Notes: generated by a model not told the origin, from the letters alone. Positions 1 through 6,909 are shown, counted from the stretch's first letter. The stretch is 8,363 nucleotides of DNA from Sulfurovum sp. (GCA_003978375.1 QNZW01000077.1:1-8363); one strand, 5' to 3'. Numbers and translations: made by a program.

Positions 1-156
1 GGCTCAGGCTCAGGAAATACATATACCAAAAAAGCTAAAAAGACAAAAAAGATGCAAAAAAATTTACAAAGCAAAAAAAAACAATCTCATCCTCTAAGTT
101 CTAAAGTTTATGATCTTATCAATAAAGGATATATCCATGAAATACAGCCTTGGTAA
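1..156 (+). CDS. C-terminal end of a probable BatB/BatC-type protein (5' truncated)
   Basis: An open frame runs in from the left edge and stops at TAA 154-156. The visible 51 residues begin with a short Gly-Ser repeat, continue through a Lys-rich low-complexity stretch and end in the tripeptide Gln-Pro-Trp. A Pro-Trp end after a short Lys/Asn-rich tail is what I recall from Campylobacterota VWA/TPR proteins encoded just before batD. With the immediate overlap with the downstream BatD gene, this makes BatB or BatC the best guess. No catalytic or repeat domain is visible in this fragment, so the product is inferred from context. The stop lies 20 nt inside the next gene (start 137), which suggests translational coupling. 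A run of nine A residues (73-81) lies in the coding sequence. Confidence 0.6.
   Translation, partial: GSGSGNTYTKKAKKTKKMQKNLQSKKKQSHPLSSKVYDLINKGYIHEIQPW
124..129 (+). promoter_or_regulatory. Ribosome binding site that sets the BatD start at 137
   Basis: AAAGGA ends 7 nt before the ATG at 137. The earlier in-frame ATG at 110 has no purine-rich Shine-Dalgarno in front of it and would add nine residues before the signal peptide. The site lies inside the coding sequence of the upstream gene, whose stop is at 154-156. Confidence 0.7.
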
Positions 157-1288
157 AATAGTATTAAGCATTTTTATGTTGTGTATTGTGCTTCAAGCAG
201 AAGATTTTACCTATACGATGCATACCAATACAAAAACACCTTATCTAAAAGAATCTGTACTCCTTGATATAGACATCAATCAAACCAATCCTAATGTGGT
301 ACTTTTTTTTCAATTTCATATTCTAAAGAGTGATGCCTATAGTATTGAACAACTAAGTTCAAAACAAGATCACACTCTGCATCAAACAAAAATACATTAC
401 CGTTATCTTATTTATCCTCTTAAAACAGGTGAAGTTCATGTCTCTTTTAGCCTTATTAAAAGAGAAACCAATGATGCCAGTGTTGCCTACTCTTTTTCTG
501 GGGATAGAGATGATTTTAAAAAGCTAGAGACTATTGACACACCTATTTTTATTTCTCCCCTTATTTTACAGGTAAAACCTCTGGCTAAGCATACACAACT
601 CATAGGAGACTTTAATCTCACTTATCATCTCAAAAAAATAGAAGCTGCAGCATATGAACCTATTCCTATGCAAATAATTATAAAAGGAATGGGATACGTG
701 CCAATGATTGAACATATTCTTCCTAAAGAAGAAAATATTACCTATTTTACGCACCCGCCTGAAATTAAAAAAACCATTCATCCTGATGGCATACAATATA
801 CAGCTATCTATACTATGGCTTTCTCTTCTGCTAAAAGCTTTACATTGCCTGCTATAAATTTACAAGCATTTAGTCCATCTATGCACAAACCTTATGTATT
901 ACATATCCCCTCCAATCACTTTACTGTTAAATCTCCACCAAACACCCAACTGGTTGACACTGTTGATATGCCAAAACCCTTGTCGTATGACTTTTCTTGG
1001 ATAAAAACATTTTTTATTTATTTGATTGTATTTATTTCAGGATACTTTACAGCCATAGCAATACAGCAAAAAAAGGTTTTTAGCACTAAAAAAACTATAC
1101 CCCATCCCTTAAAAGAAAAAATACAAAAATCGCCTGATGCAAAGAGATTACTTCAACTTCTTATGGCTCAAAATAATCCTCTCTTTAGTACAAATATCTC
1201 TTACTTAGAAGACTCTTTGTATACAGATGCTAAAATCAATTTAAATAAAGTAAAAAAAGAAGCAATGGAGAAATTAGATGAACCATAA
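137..1288 (+). CDS. batD: BatD family protein, membrane-anchored periplasmic
   Basis: This 383-residue protein starts at ATG 137, supported by AAAGGA 7 nt upstream; a start at 110 is possible but less likely. Residues 1-22 form a signal peptide with a Lys start, a hydrophobic core (IVLSIFMLCIVL) and a probable cleavage after Gln-Ala. A beta-rich extracytoplasmic region follows, including the LIGDFNLTYHLKK segment and an AYEPIPMQIIIKG stretch typical of BatD repeats. One transmembrane helix spans about residues 291-309, followed by a Lys-rich cytoplasmic tail of about 70 residues. BatD proteins are named after the Bacteroides aerotolerance operon and accompany MoxR and VWA proteins; their biochemical role is unclear. 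The protein is shorter than the Bacteroidetes versions. It overlaps the upstream gene by 20 nt and moxR by 11 nt. The family call is fairly secure from topology and context; the individual residues were not checked against a profile. Confidence 0.8.
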   Translation: MKYSLGKIVLSIFMLCIVLQAEDFTYTMHTNTKTPYLKESVLLDIDINQTNPNVVLFFQFHILKSDAYSIEQLSSKQDHTLHQTKIHYRYLIYPLKTGEVHVSFSLIKRETNDASVAYSFSGDRDDFKKLETIDTPIFISPLILQVKPLAKHTQLIGDFNLTYHLKKIEAAAYEPIPMQIIIKGMGYVPMIEHILPKEENITYFTHPPEIKKTIHPDGIQYTAIYTMAFSSAKSFTLPAINLQAFSPSMHKPYVLHIPSNHFTVKSPPNTQLVDTVDMPKPLSYDFSWIKTFFIYLIVFISGYFTAIAIQQKKVFSTKKTIPHPLKEKIQKSPDAKRLLQLLMAQNNPLFSTNISYLEDSLYTDAKINLNKVKKEAMEKLDEP

Positions 1289-2225
1289 AATACTTGCTCT
1301 TAAAAAAGAACTAAGTAAAGCAGTCATTGGTCAAGAAAATATGATAGATGGCTTACTTATTGGACTGCTTTGCGACGGACATATCTTAGTTGAAGGCGTT
1401 CCTGGACTAGCCAAAACGACGACCATCGATGCATTAAGTAAAGCTATAGGATTAGATGCAAAACGTATACAATTTACACCTGATCTTTTACCTTCTGATA
1501 TTATTGGTGCACAAATTTACAACCCACAAGACCATAGTTTTAGCATTAAAAAAGGACCACTTTTCACCCATTTACTTTTAGCAGATGAAATTAACCGAGC
1601 CCCTGCAAAAGTGCAGTCTGCTCTTCTTGAAGCAATGCAAGAGAGACAAATCACCATCGCAGATGAAACCTTTAAACTTGACAAACCTTTTTTAGTGATG
1701 GCAACACAAAATCCCATAGAACAAGAGGGTGTTTATGCATTACCTGAAGCACAACTTGACAGATTTATGATGAAAATTGTTGTAAAGCATAACGCTGAAG
1801 ATGAAGAGTTAACAATTATGCGAAAGGTTGCAAACCAAAGTTTTGAGGAGATACAAACTGTACTCAGTTTAGAAGCCTTACAAGAGTTACAAGAAGCACT
1901 GAAAGATATCCATATTGATGAAGCATTGGAACGCTATATGATACAACTTATTGCTGCAACAAGAGAACCTGTACGTTTTGGACTAGAGGCACTTGAACCT
2001 CTTATTATGTTTGGAGTAAGCCCTAGAGCATCTATTGACCTCTATAAAGCAAGTAAAGCCCATGCTTTTTTAAAAGGAAAAACATTTGTAAGCCCCTCTG
2101 ATATTGCTTCAGTTATACATAAAGTGCTACGTCATCGTATTGTCCTCTCTTATGAAGCAAGAGCAAAAGGCATACAGAGTGACGAAATCATTACCAAGAT
2201 TATTGAAACATTGCCTATACCATAA
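1278..2225 (+). CDS. moxR: MoxR-family AAA+ ATPase
   Basis: This is a cytoplasmic ATPase of 315 residues, the usual length for MoxR. Walker A is GVPGLAKT at 40-47, with Lys46. Walker B is LLLADEINRAP at 99-109, with Asp103-Glu104. The sensor-1 region reads MATQNPIEQEG at 141-151 with Asn145, followed by LPEAQLDRF (155-163), which carries the conserved Arg162. Sensor 2 is GVSPRAS at 246-252. A C-terminal lid domain completes the protein. MoxR proteins act as chaperone-like factors that help assemble or activate partner proteins, often ones with VWA domains; the DUF58 and BatD neighbours fit that role. The start overlaps the end of batD by 11 nt and has GGAG 7 nt upstream, inside batD. Its own stop shares one base with the next start. 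The family assignment is secure; the client protein is not known from this sequence. Confidence 0.95.
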   Translation: MNHKILALKKELSKAVIGQENMIDGLLIGLLCDGHILVEGVPGLAKTTTIDALSKAIGLDAKRIQFTPDLLPSDIIGAQIYNPQDHSFSIKKGPLFTHLLLADEINRAPAKVQSALLEAMQERQITIADETFKLDKPFLVMATQNPIEQEGVYALPEAQLDRFMMKIVVKHNAEDEELTIMRKVANQSFEEIQTVLSLEALQELQEALKDIHIDEALERYMIQLIAATREPVRFGLEALEPLIMFGVSPRASIDLYKASKAHAFLKGKTFVSPSDIASVIHKVLRHRIVLSYEARAKGIQSDEIITKIIETLPIP

Positions 2226-3052
2226 TGAACCCCTTACTCAAAGCACTTCAGCTCAAAGCAAGACAACAGGTTTACACCCTCTTAAGTGGTCAAAATTTTT
2301 CTCGTTTACATGGAGAAGGCTATGATTTTTCGGAACTTCGTGAATATCATATCGGAGATGATATTCGTAAAATAAACTGGATGATTACTGCAAAGCTTAA
2401 AAAACCCTATATAAAAGAACTTCATGCCAATCGTGAACTCTCTGTTGTCGTAGCCACATTAATGGATGCAAGCCTCTATTTTGGTTCAGGAAACAGCAAA
2501 CAAAAAAAGCTTACTGAGGTAGCCACACTTTTAGCATATGCTACACAACGAAATAATGATCTTTTTACAGGTATTTGTTACACACAAAACCTTACCTATG
2601 CCCAAGTTCCAACAAAACAACTTTATGCTATAGAGCAATTTTCAAAAACGCTTTTTGAGACGCCGTTGCTAGGTACCACGCTAAAATATCAAGCCTCTAT
2701 TGACAATCTTTTTATTCGTATACACAAACCTTCATTGGTATTTGTTTTAGGAGACTTTTTAGAATTTGTTGATCTCTCTCTTTTGGCACAAAAACATGAA
2801 GTCATTGCTATTATCATACGCCACAGAGAAGAAGAAACTCCTAAACCTTTAGGAGAAACATTGCTCCATAATCCCAAAAACAATAAAAAACTAGAAACAT
2901 ATTTTGAAAAACAGACCTTCCAAAATTACTTAAATAAACTCAAAGAAAATGATGAAAAAATACAACAACATCTCTCTAGCTATAACATACGGTATATGAC
3001 TATTTTTACAGATGAAGATGCATTGAAAAAACTACTCACTTTATTTATTTAA
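2225..3052 (+). CDS. DUF58 domain protein (MoxR-associated)
   Basis: This 275-residue protein carries the DUF58 signature at about 30-72: GEGYDFSELREY, then GDDIRKINW at 44-52, then a TAK...PYIKE segment and an Arg-Glu pair. After it comes a VWA-like fold beginning TLMDAS at 78-83 and a later FVLGDFLEF strand. The metal-site motif Asp-x-Ser-x-Ser is incomplete: Asp81 and Ser83 are present, but Tyr85 stands where the second Ser is expected. There is no signal peptide or transmembrane helix. DUF58 proteins are regularly encoded beside moxR and are thought to work with it; no reaction is known. The ATG overlaps the moxR stop as TAATG and there is no Shine-Dalgarno in front, so translation probably depends on termination of moxR. 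It is the last gene of the + strand block and ends 8 nt from the convergent chaA stop. Confidence 0.92.
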   Translation: MNPLLKALQLKARQQVYTLLSGQNFSRLHGEGYDFSELREYHIGDDIRKINWMITAKLKKPYIKELHANRELSVVVATLMDASLYFGSGNSKQKKLTEVATLLAYATQRNNDLFTGICYTQNLTYAQVPTKQLYAIEQFSKTLFETPLLGTTLKYQASIDNLFIRIHKPSLVFVLGDFLEFVDLSLLAQKHEVIAIIIRHREEETPKPLGETLLHNPKNNKKLETYFEKQTFQNYLNKLKENDEKIQQHLSSYNIRYMTIFTDEDALKKLLTLFI

Positions 3053-3060
3053 GGGGATCT

Positions 3061-4155
3061 CTAAACAAACAATAAAAAGACAAAGACTACAAACAAAATA
3101 AAGTGTAAAAATCCTTCAAGCACATTGGTCTCACCATCATTAAAGTTGACAATACTTACAAGCAATGTTAATCCTAACATTACCATCTGAATAGGTGTCA
3201 ATGAAAGATTTAATGCCATGCCCATAGTGTGTGACACTAAAATTACAGCAGGAATGGTTAACAAAATGGTTGCCAAAGATGCACCAAGTGCTATATTGAT
3301 TACTGTTTGCATACGATTATCTACCGCTGCTCGTACTGCTGTAATAAGTTCAGGTGCTGCTGAAATTACTGCTACACCTACTGCACCAATTGCTACAGGC
3401 AATTCAAATATACGTAAAGTATTTTCCATAAACAAAGAAAGTATCTCTGCAAGTACACCTATAATGACTATAGAGGCAACCAAAATAAATGCATGATACC
3501 ATGCATTTATATGTGTATCTTTTGCCATACAAGCAGCATCAAACTCATCACAAATTTCATCTTTGATATGATGTTCAAAAAAGTATTTATGCGATGTGAG
3601 TTGTATACGTGTAAAAACAACATAAAGCAATAAAAACATCACTACTATAAACAACATAAACATATCATGATGTACAGGATTAATAAAATGTGGCAACACC
3701 ATGGCAATCCCTATGGCTACTAACAACATAGAAAGATAAGAGTTAGAGGAATCTACATTATAAGGCTGTTCTCCATATTTTAATCCTCCAATAATAGCGG
3801 CTATACCCAATAAACCATTAATGTCTAACATAATCGCAGAATAGATAGTGTCTCTCGCCATAACAGGACTTCCTGCATGTATCATCATAATAACGATAAT
3901 AACTATCTCCACAATCACAGCAGACATAGTAAGAATAAGCGTACCGTAGGGCTCTCCAAATTTTTCTGCAAGCATTTCTGCATGATGTGCTACAGCCATA
4001 GCAGAATAAATAATGGCTACAAATAAAATACCTAAACCCAATAAATTACCTAAGGTAGTCGCAGAAAGCGTATGTTCAAAATAACCAATGCCTACATAGA
4101 CGAAAATAGCCAAAAAAAGACTATACTCTTTTGAAAAATTTTTAATTATCTGCAT
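3061..4155 (-). CDS. chaA: Cation/proton antiporter, ChaA/CAX type
   Basis: This is a polytopic inner-membrane protein of 364 residues, about the size of E. coli ChaA (366). It is almost wholly hydrophobic helices. The two family signatures are present. The first, in the N-terminal half, is HHAEMLAEKFGEPYGT (57-72), with an acidic Glu83 in the following helix. The second, in the C-terminal half, is GAVGVAVISAAPE (257-269), ending in Glu269. Paired acidic motifs like these form the cation path in Ca2+/cation antiporters. Between the halves is a cytoplasmic-type loop rich in Asp/Glu (about 199-206), flanked by Cys202 and Cys209. ChaA exchanges Na+, Ca2+ or K+ for protons and helps with pH and salt stress; which ion is used here cannot be read from sequence. 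The start follows the upstream HTH gene's stop by 1 nt. The only Shine-Dalgarno-like AAGGA is 14 nt away inside that gene, suggesting coupled translation. Confidence 0.9.
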   Translation of the reverse strand: MQIIKNFSKEYSLFLAIFVYVGIGYFEHTLSATTLGNLLGLGILFVAIIYSAMAVAHHAEMLAEKFGEPYGTLILTMSAVIVEIVIIVIMMIHAGSPVMARDTIYSAIMLDINGLLGIAAIIGGLKYGEQPYNVDSSNSYLSMLLVAIGIAMVLPHFINPVHHDMFMLFIVVMFLLLYVVFTRIQLTSHKYFFEHHIKDEICDEFDAACMAKDTHINAWYHAFILVASIVIIGVLAEILSLFMENTLRIFELPVAIGAVGVAVISAAPELITAVRAAVDNRMQTVINIALGASLATILLTIPAVILVSHTMGMALNLSLTPIQMVMLGLTLLVSIVNFNDGETNVLEGFLHFILFVVFVFLLFV

Positions 4156-4156
4156 A

Positions 4157-4789
4157 TTATTTTAATAAGTCCTTATATGTTTTTGTTGCATTTAACTTTA
4201 ATTTATTGCCAATCATCGCAAAGCGTTCATCCCCTTTTTTATATGCTTTTTTAAAACGTTTAATGATTTTTTGTTGTTGTTTTTCTTTTTTAACACCCTG
4301 CTGTTTAAAAAACTTTTTCAAACCTATCCAAGAATCTTCTTGTACCTCAATACTCTCATCCTCTGTGGCAACCTCTATTTCTGAAGATTTTTTTCGTTCT
4401 AACCGTTGTGCATAGAGTGTACGCATCTCATAAAATGCCTCTTTTAAGAGATTTATCTCTCCTTTGAGTGTTGTTGAAATCTGTTTGTTAGATTTTTTTA
4501 GTTCCTTCACAGTACCCTTAAGCACAGAAATCGTTTCATCTTTCGCTTGTAATAATACTTCATAATTGGGTAATTTAGAAGGAGAATTTGTTTGTACTTC
4601 TTTTGTTTTGTTTGTCGTGGTATTTTGAATACTAGAAACATCATTCTTAACGGTGTTGTCAATAAGAATGTAAAGTTTTCCTTCTACATTTTTAGATTTT
4701 AGAATACCTTTTTTTATTTTTGCATAGACAGCTTGTCGCGAAATTCCCAATTCCTTGGCATATTCTGCAGGTTTCATTAGTTTTTCCAT
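4157..4789 (-). CDS. HTH / coiled-coil protein of unknown function
   Basis: This 210-residue protein has four visible parts. An N-terminal helix-turn-helix at about 7-42 (YAKELGISRQAVYAKIKKG) resembles the MerR/excisionase-type HTH. A polar Thr/Asn/Lys linker occupies about 44-72. A coiled coil spans about 76-133, and an acidic patch lies at about 137-152. A strongly basic C-terminal domain (about 154-210) begins Trp-Ile-Gly-Leu-Lys-Lys. There is no membrane segment or enzyme motif. The layout suggests a dimeric DNA-binding protein, either a local regulator or a nucleoid- or partition-like factor. It faintly recalls the DUF3972 proteins of Campylobacter and Helicobacter, but I cannot confirm that. 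The start at 4789 has AGAAGG (4798-4803) 8 nt upstream. It is followed after 1 nt by chaA, so the two are probably co-transcribed, and its own promoter region holds overlapping palindromes. I do not assign a function. Confidence 0.85.
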   Translation of the reverse strand: MEKLMKPAEYAKELGISRQAVYAKIKKGILKSKNVEGKLYILIDNTVKNDVSSIQNTTTNKTKEVQTNSPSKLPNYEVLLQAKDETISVLKGTVKELKKSNKQISTTLKGEINLLKEAFYEMRTLYAQRLERKKSSEIEVATEDESIEVQEDSWIGLKKFFKQQGVKKEKQQQKIIKRFKKAYKKGDERFAMIGNKLKLNATKTYKDLLK

Positions 4790-4817
4790 TGTTTAAACCT
4801 TCTTTACAGTTTTGTAA

Positions 4818-4848
4818 ATCATAACATAATTTTTATGAAAAATGTCAT
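4818..4848 (-). promoter_or_regulatory. Possible promoter of the HTH-chaA pair
   Basis: Read on the - strand, there is an extended -10 element, TGT followed by TATGAT (4826 down to 4818). It lies about 30 nt before the HTH start. Upstream is a -35-like ATGACA (4848-4843), with a spacer of 19 nt, longer than ideal. Epsilon-group sigma-70 promoters usually lean on the extended -10, so the -10 is the stronger part of this call. The short inverted repeat CATAA-TTT-TTATG (4825-4837) lies just upstream of the -10 and would be a natural operator position. Confidence 0.45.
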
Positions 4849-4858
4849 ACCCTATACT

Positions 4859-5494
4859 TTACTTTTGTGTTCCATCTAGGATTGGGACAAAAAGACATTG
4901 CTCAATTGCTTCTGAAGTAATGCGTCCATTCTTTTTATAAAAACGCGTAATAATGTGATAATTTTCTGCTTCTTCTATGGGTGCAATCAAGATACCACCT
5001 TCGGTCAGTTGTTCAAAAAGTATCTTCGGAATCTTTTTGGCTGTTGCAGAAAACAAAATCCTTTCATAAGGAGCATACTGTTTCCATCCTCTTTGTCCAT
5101 CATCAAAACGTGTTATGATATTGTGCATTTCATGCTCAACAAAACGTTTTTTTGCTACTTTTAAAAGTTCATCAATACGCTCTATAGTAAATACTCTACG
5201 ACATATTTTACTTAAAATTGCGGCTTGGTATCCTGACCCACATCCCACTTCTAGTATAGAGTCTATACCTTTGAGTTCAAGATGTTGTGTCATTTTTGCC
5301 ACAGTAAGTGGTGAAGATATCCATTGACTTGCCGCCAAAGGAAGTGCCTCCAATTGATAAGAGAGGTGTTTAAATTCATTAGGCACAAAAATCTCTCTGT
5401 CTACAGCTAAAAATGCCTCTTTTATATGGGCATCAAGTTTAAAATGTTTTTCTATTTCATTGACAAGATTTTGTCTATTTCTATTTTTTATCAT
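4859..5494 (-). CDS. pcm: Protein-L-isoaspartate O-methyltransferase
   Basis: This is a cytoplasmic repair enzyme of 211 residues. It transfers a methyl group from S-adenosylmethionine to L-isoaspartyl residues in damaged proteins so that they can revert to normal aspartyl peptide bonds. The SAM-binding motif I is ILEVGCGSGYQAA at 80-92, followed by Glu105 in the FTIER strand, the expected ribose-contacting acidic position. The substrate region before it reads SQWISSPLTVAKM at 56-68, where the family usually has GQTISQPY. Later, DDGQRGW and LFSATAKKIP through LTEGGILIAPI match the family's C-terminal half. The length equals that of E. coli Pcm. The start at 5494 has only a weak TGGA upstream, and no other Met occurs before residue 68. 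It is the fourth gene of the string beginning with nrdB, 49 nt after the Sel1 gene. A possible promoter of its own sits in that gap. Confidence 0.93.
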   Translation of the reverse strand: MIKNRNRQNLVNEIEKHFKLDAHIKEAFLAVDREIFVPNEFKHLSYQLEALPLAASQWISSPLTVAKMTQHLELKGIDSILEVGCGSGYQAAILSKICRRVFTIERIDELLKVAKKRFVEHEMHNIITRFDDGQRGWKQYAPYERILFSATAKKIPKILFEQLTEGGILIAPIEEAENYHIITRFYKKNGRITSEAIEQCLFVPILDGTQK

Positions 5495-5529
5495 ATTGTT
5501 AATATTCCACGGCTTTGCTCATTGCAGAA

Positions 5530-5535
5530 ATTCTA
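5530..5535 (-). promoter_or_regulatory. Possible -10 element before pcm
   Basis: On the - strand the gap between the Sel1 gene and pcm contains TTTAGATAGAATTTC (5540-5526), with TAGAAT as a candidate -10. It closely resembles TTTAGATAAAATATC at 8024-8038 upstream of the right-edge gene. There is no evident -35, as is common in this group. It would provide an internal promoter for pcm within the nrdB string. Confidence 0.35.
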
Positions 5536-5543
5536 TCTAAACT

Positions 5544-6161
5544 CTAGTTAAATAAGCTTTTTAATCTATCAAATAGCCCTGGTTCTTCTATCCCTTTATC
5601 TTTGTTGTCCATTTTTGTAAAGCTTTTACATCCTACTTTACTACCTGCCTCACAAGCTTTTTTATAATAACGTTTCTCTTGTGCCCTGTCTATAGGGACA
5701 CCAAATCCTCCCCTATACATAATCGCAATATTAATACAAGCATCTGCACTTTTTAGTAAACAAGCTTTTTCATAAAAATATTTTGATTTTAAATCATTTT
5801 GTTTCACTTCTTGGGCATCTCTATACATCGTTCCCATTGCTTCACATGCAGTGACACTACCTTTTTTGCATGATGCTTCCAAATAGGGCTTGGCCGCTTG
5901 ATAGTGTTTGTCTTTATAGTAATTATCTCCCATAAAATCACATGCTTCTCCTACTGAAAATTTACATGCTTTTCGTATATATTCTAATCCTAAACTTTTT
6001 TTCTCTTGATCTTCAGCGTTTTCACCTGTAGCTAGTAAAATACCTGCTTCATAACAACTTTGGGCATCTCCTTGTTCACATGCTTTTATTTGCATTTCAA
6101 TCTCTTTTGCACTGAGTATTGCCAATAAAGCAATTGTCCATAATCCCAAACTTTTATTCAT
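5544..6161 (-). CDS. Secreted Sel1-like repeat protein with paired cysteines
   Basis: This 205-residue protein has a short signal peptide (residues 1-18, hydrophobic LWTIALLAIL, probable cleavage after Ser-Ala), so it is likely periplasmic. The rest is Sel1-like repeats. Ten cysteines are arranged as five pairs, each eight positions apart: 28/36, 66/74, 98/106, 134/142 and 170/178. There are no other cysteines. This matches the helical-hairpin disulfides of the Helicobacter cysteine-rich (Hcp) proteins. The pairs are 38, 32, 36 and 36 residues apart; the third unit is short and lacks the Gly-x-Gly-Val loop seen in the fifth (GGFGVPID). Sel1 proteins are usually adaptor scaffolds; no partner or enzymatic role can be read here. 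The start has AAAGG 6 nt upstream, overlapping the nitrilase stop codon, and the intergenic gap is 9 nt, so it should be in the nrdB operon. Confidence 0.92.
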   Translation of the reverse strand: MNKSLGLWTIALLAILSAKEIEMQIKACEQGDAQSCYEAGILLATGENAEDQEKKSLGLEYIRKACKFSVGEACDFMGDNYYKDKHYQAAKPYLEASCKKGSVTACEAMGTMYRDAQEVKQNDLKSKYFYEKACLLKSADACINIAIMYRGGFGVPIDRAQEKRYYKKACEAGSKVGCKSFTKMDNKDKGIEEPGLFDRLKSLFN

Positions 6162-6170
6162 TTTTTTCCT

Positions 6171-6902
6171 TTAGTCCATTACAATATAACGGCGTACTTT
6201 TTTGATTTCCCTAAAATCAATATTACCTTTTATGATTTTTTGTTTATCATTAAGGGTAACATCTCCTGATGGAGTAATAATTGCTGAAGAACTTGCCATA
6301 TCTATATTGGCACTATTTGATACCACCACATAACATTGATTCATTATTGCCAATGCACGTGAAAGCACTTCTAGATGTATTTTACGCAATTTCCCCCAAC
6401 GCGAAGGAATAAGCACAACATCCGCCCCTTCAATCTGTTGCCATAATATTTTAAACCGCAATTCAAAACAAATAAGTATTGCATACTTGACACCTTCTAT
6501 CTCAAAAGGTTTCACTTTTTTGATTTTACCTTCACGAAAATACAAATCTTCATTGCCAAGCTTAAAAAGCTTCACTTTGCTTTGTTTGTGAATTACTTTA
6601 TGTTTATGAATGACTACTGCTTGATTGATAAATTCATCTCCATCTTCAAAAATAAGTGTAAGAACAACTATCTGCTCTTTCACCTCTTTTTTTAATGTTT
6701 TGAGGGCATTAGCTGAAAATTTTGCAGCGGTTAACATATGCTCATAATCAAATCCTGTAAGAAATACTTCTGGAACAACGACTATGTGCTTTTCTTTATA
6801 CATTTGTAAATAGGTTATCAAGGTATCAAGGTTTTCTTGGTACCGTTTATGCGTCGTTAGTTGTAACGTTGTAACAGGTAGAGATTTTTTTTTAGATGTC
6901 AT
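6171..6902 (-). CDS. Nitrilase-superfamily carbon-nitrogen hydrolase
   Basis: This is a cytoplasmic amidohydrolase with the Glu-Lys-Cys triad of the nitrilase fold. Numbered from the preferred start at 6902, Glu45 lies in VVPEVFLTGF, Lys109 in KQSKVKLF and Cys145 in ILICFELRF. The start codon at 6902 is chosen over the ATG at 6908 because AAGG (6910-6913) is 7 nt from the former but only 1 nt from the latter; the upstream start would add two residues. At 243 residues it is a compact member, close in size to omega-amidase and deaminated-glutathione-amidase branches. The substrate cannot be assigned: it could be an omega-amidase, a metabolite-repair amidase or another small-amide hydrolase. The gene begins 11 nt after the nrdB stop and its Shine-Dalgarno abuts that stop, so it is co-transcribed. 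Codons 4-6 form a run of nine A residues, a possible slippage site. Confidence 0.9.
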   Translation of the reverse strand: MTSKKKSLPVTTLQLTTHKRYQENLDTLITYLQMYKEKHIVVVPEVFLTGFDYEHMLTAAKFSANALKTLKKEVKEQIVVLTLIFEDGDEFINQAVVIHKHKVIHKQSKVKLFKLGNEDLYFREGKIKKVKPFEIEGVKYAILICFELRFKILWQQIEGADVVLIPSRWGKLRKIHLEVLSRALAIMNQCYVVVSNSANIDMASSSAIITPSGDVTLNDKQKIIKGNIDFREIKKVRRYIVMD

Positions 6903-6909
6903 TATCATG

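Noticed and set aside
110..136. Upstream ATG at 110 as the start of the BatD protein
   Set aside because: It has no Shine-Dalgarno and would put nine residues before an otherwise normal signal peptide; ATG 137 has AAAGGA at 7 nt.
566..796. Antisense open frame of 76 codons inside batD
   Set aside because: It lies wholly within a well-supported gene on the other strand and its translation shows no recognisable domain; it is a by-product of AT-rich coding sequence.
2104..2325. 73-codon + strand frame spanning the moxR/DUF58 junction
   Set aside because: It overlaps the ends of two solid genes in another frame and has no ribosome binding site or domain.
3040..3075. Bidirectional terminator between the convergent DUF58 and chaA genes
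   Set aside because: Only 8 nt separate the stops and I find no GC-rich stem or flanking T/A-run hairpin there.
3218..3496. 92-codon open frame on the + strand inside chaA
   Set aside because: It is low-complexity Ala/Thr/Ile-rich, the complement of a transmembrane coding region, and overlaps the conserved second antiporter motif.
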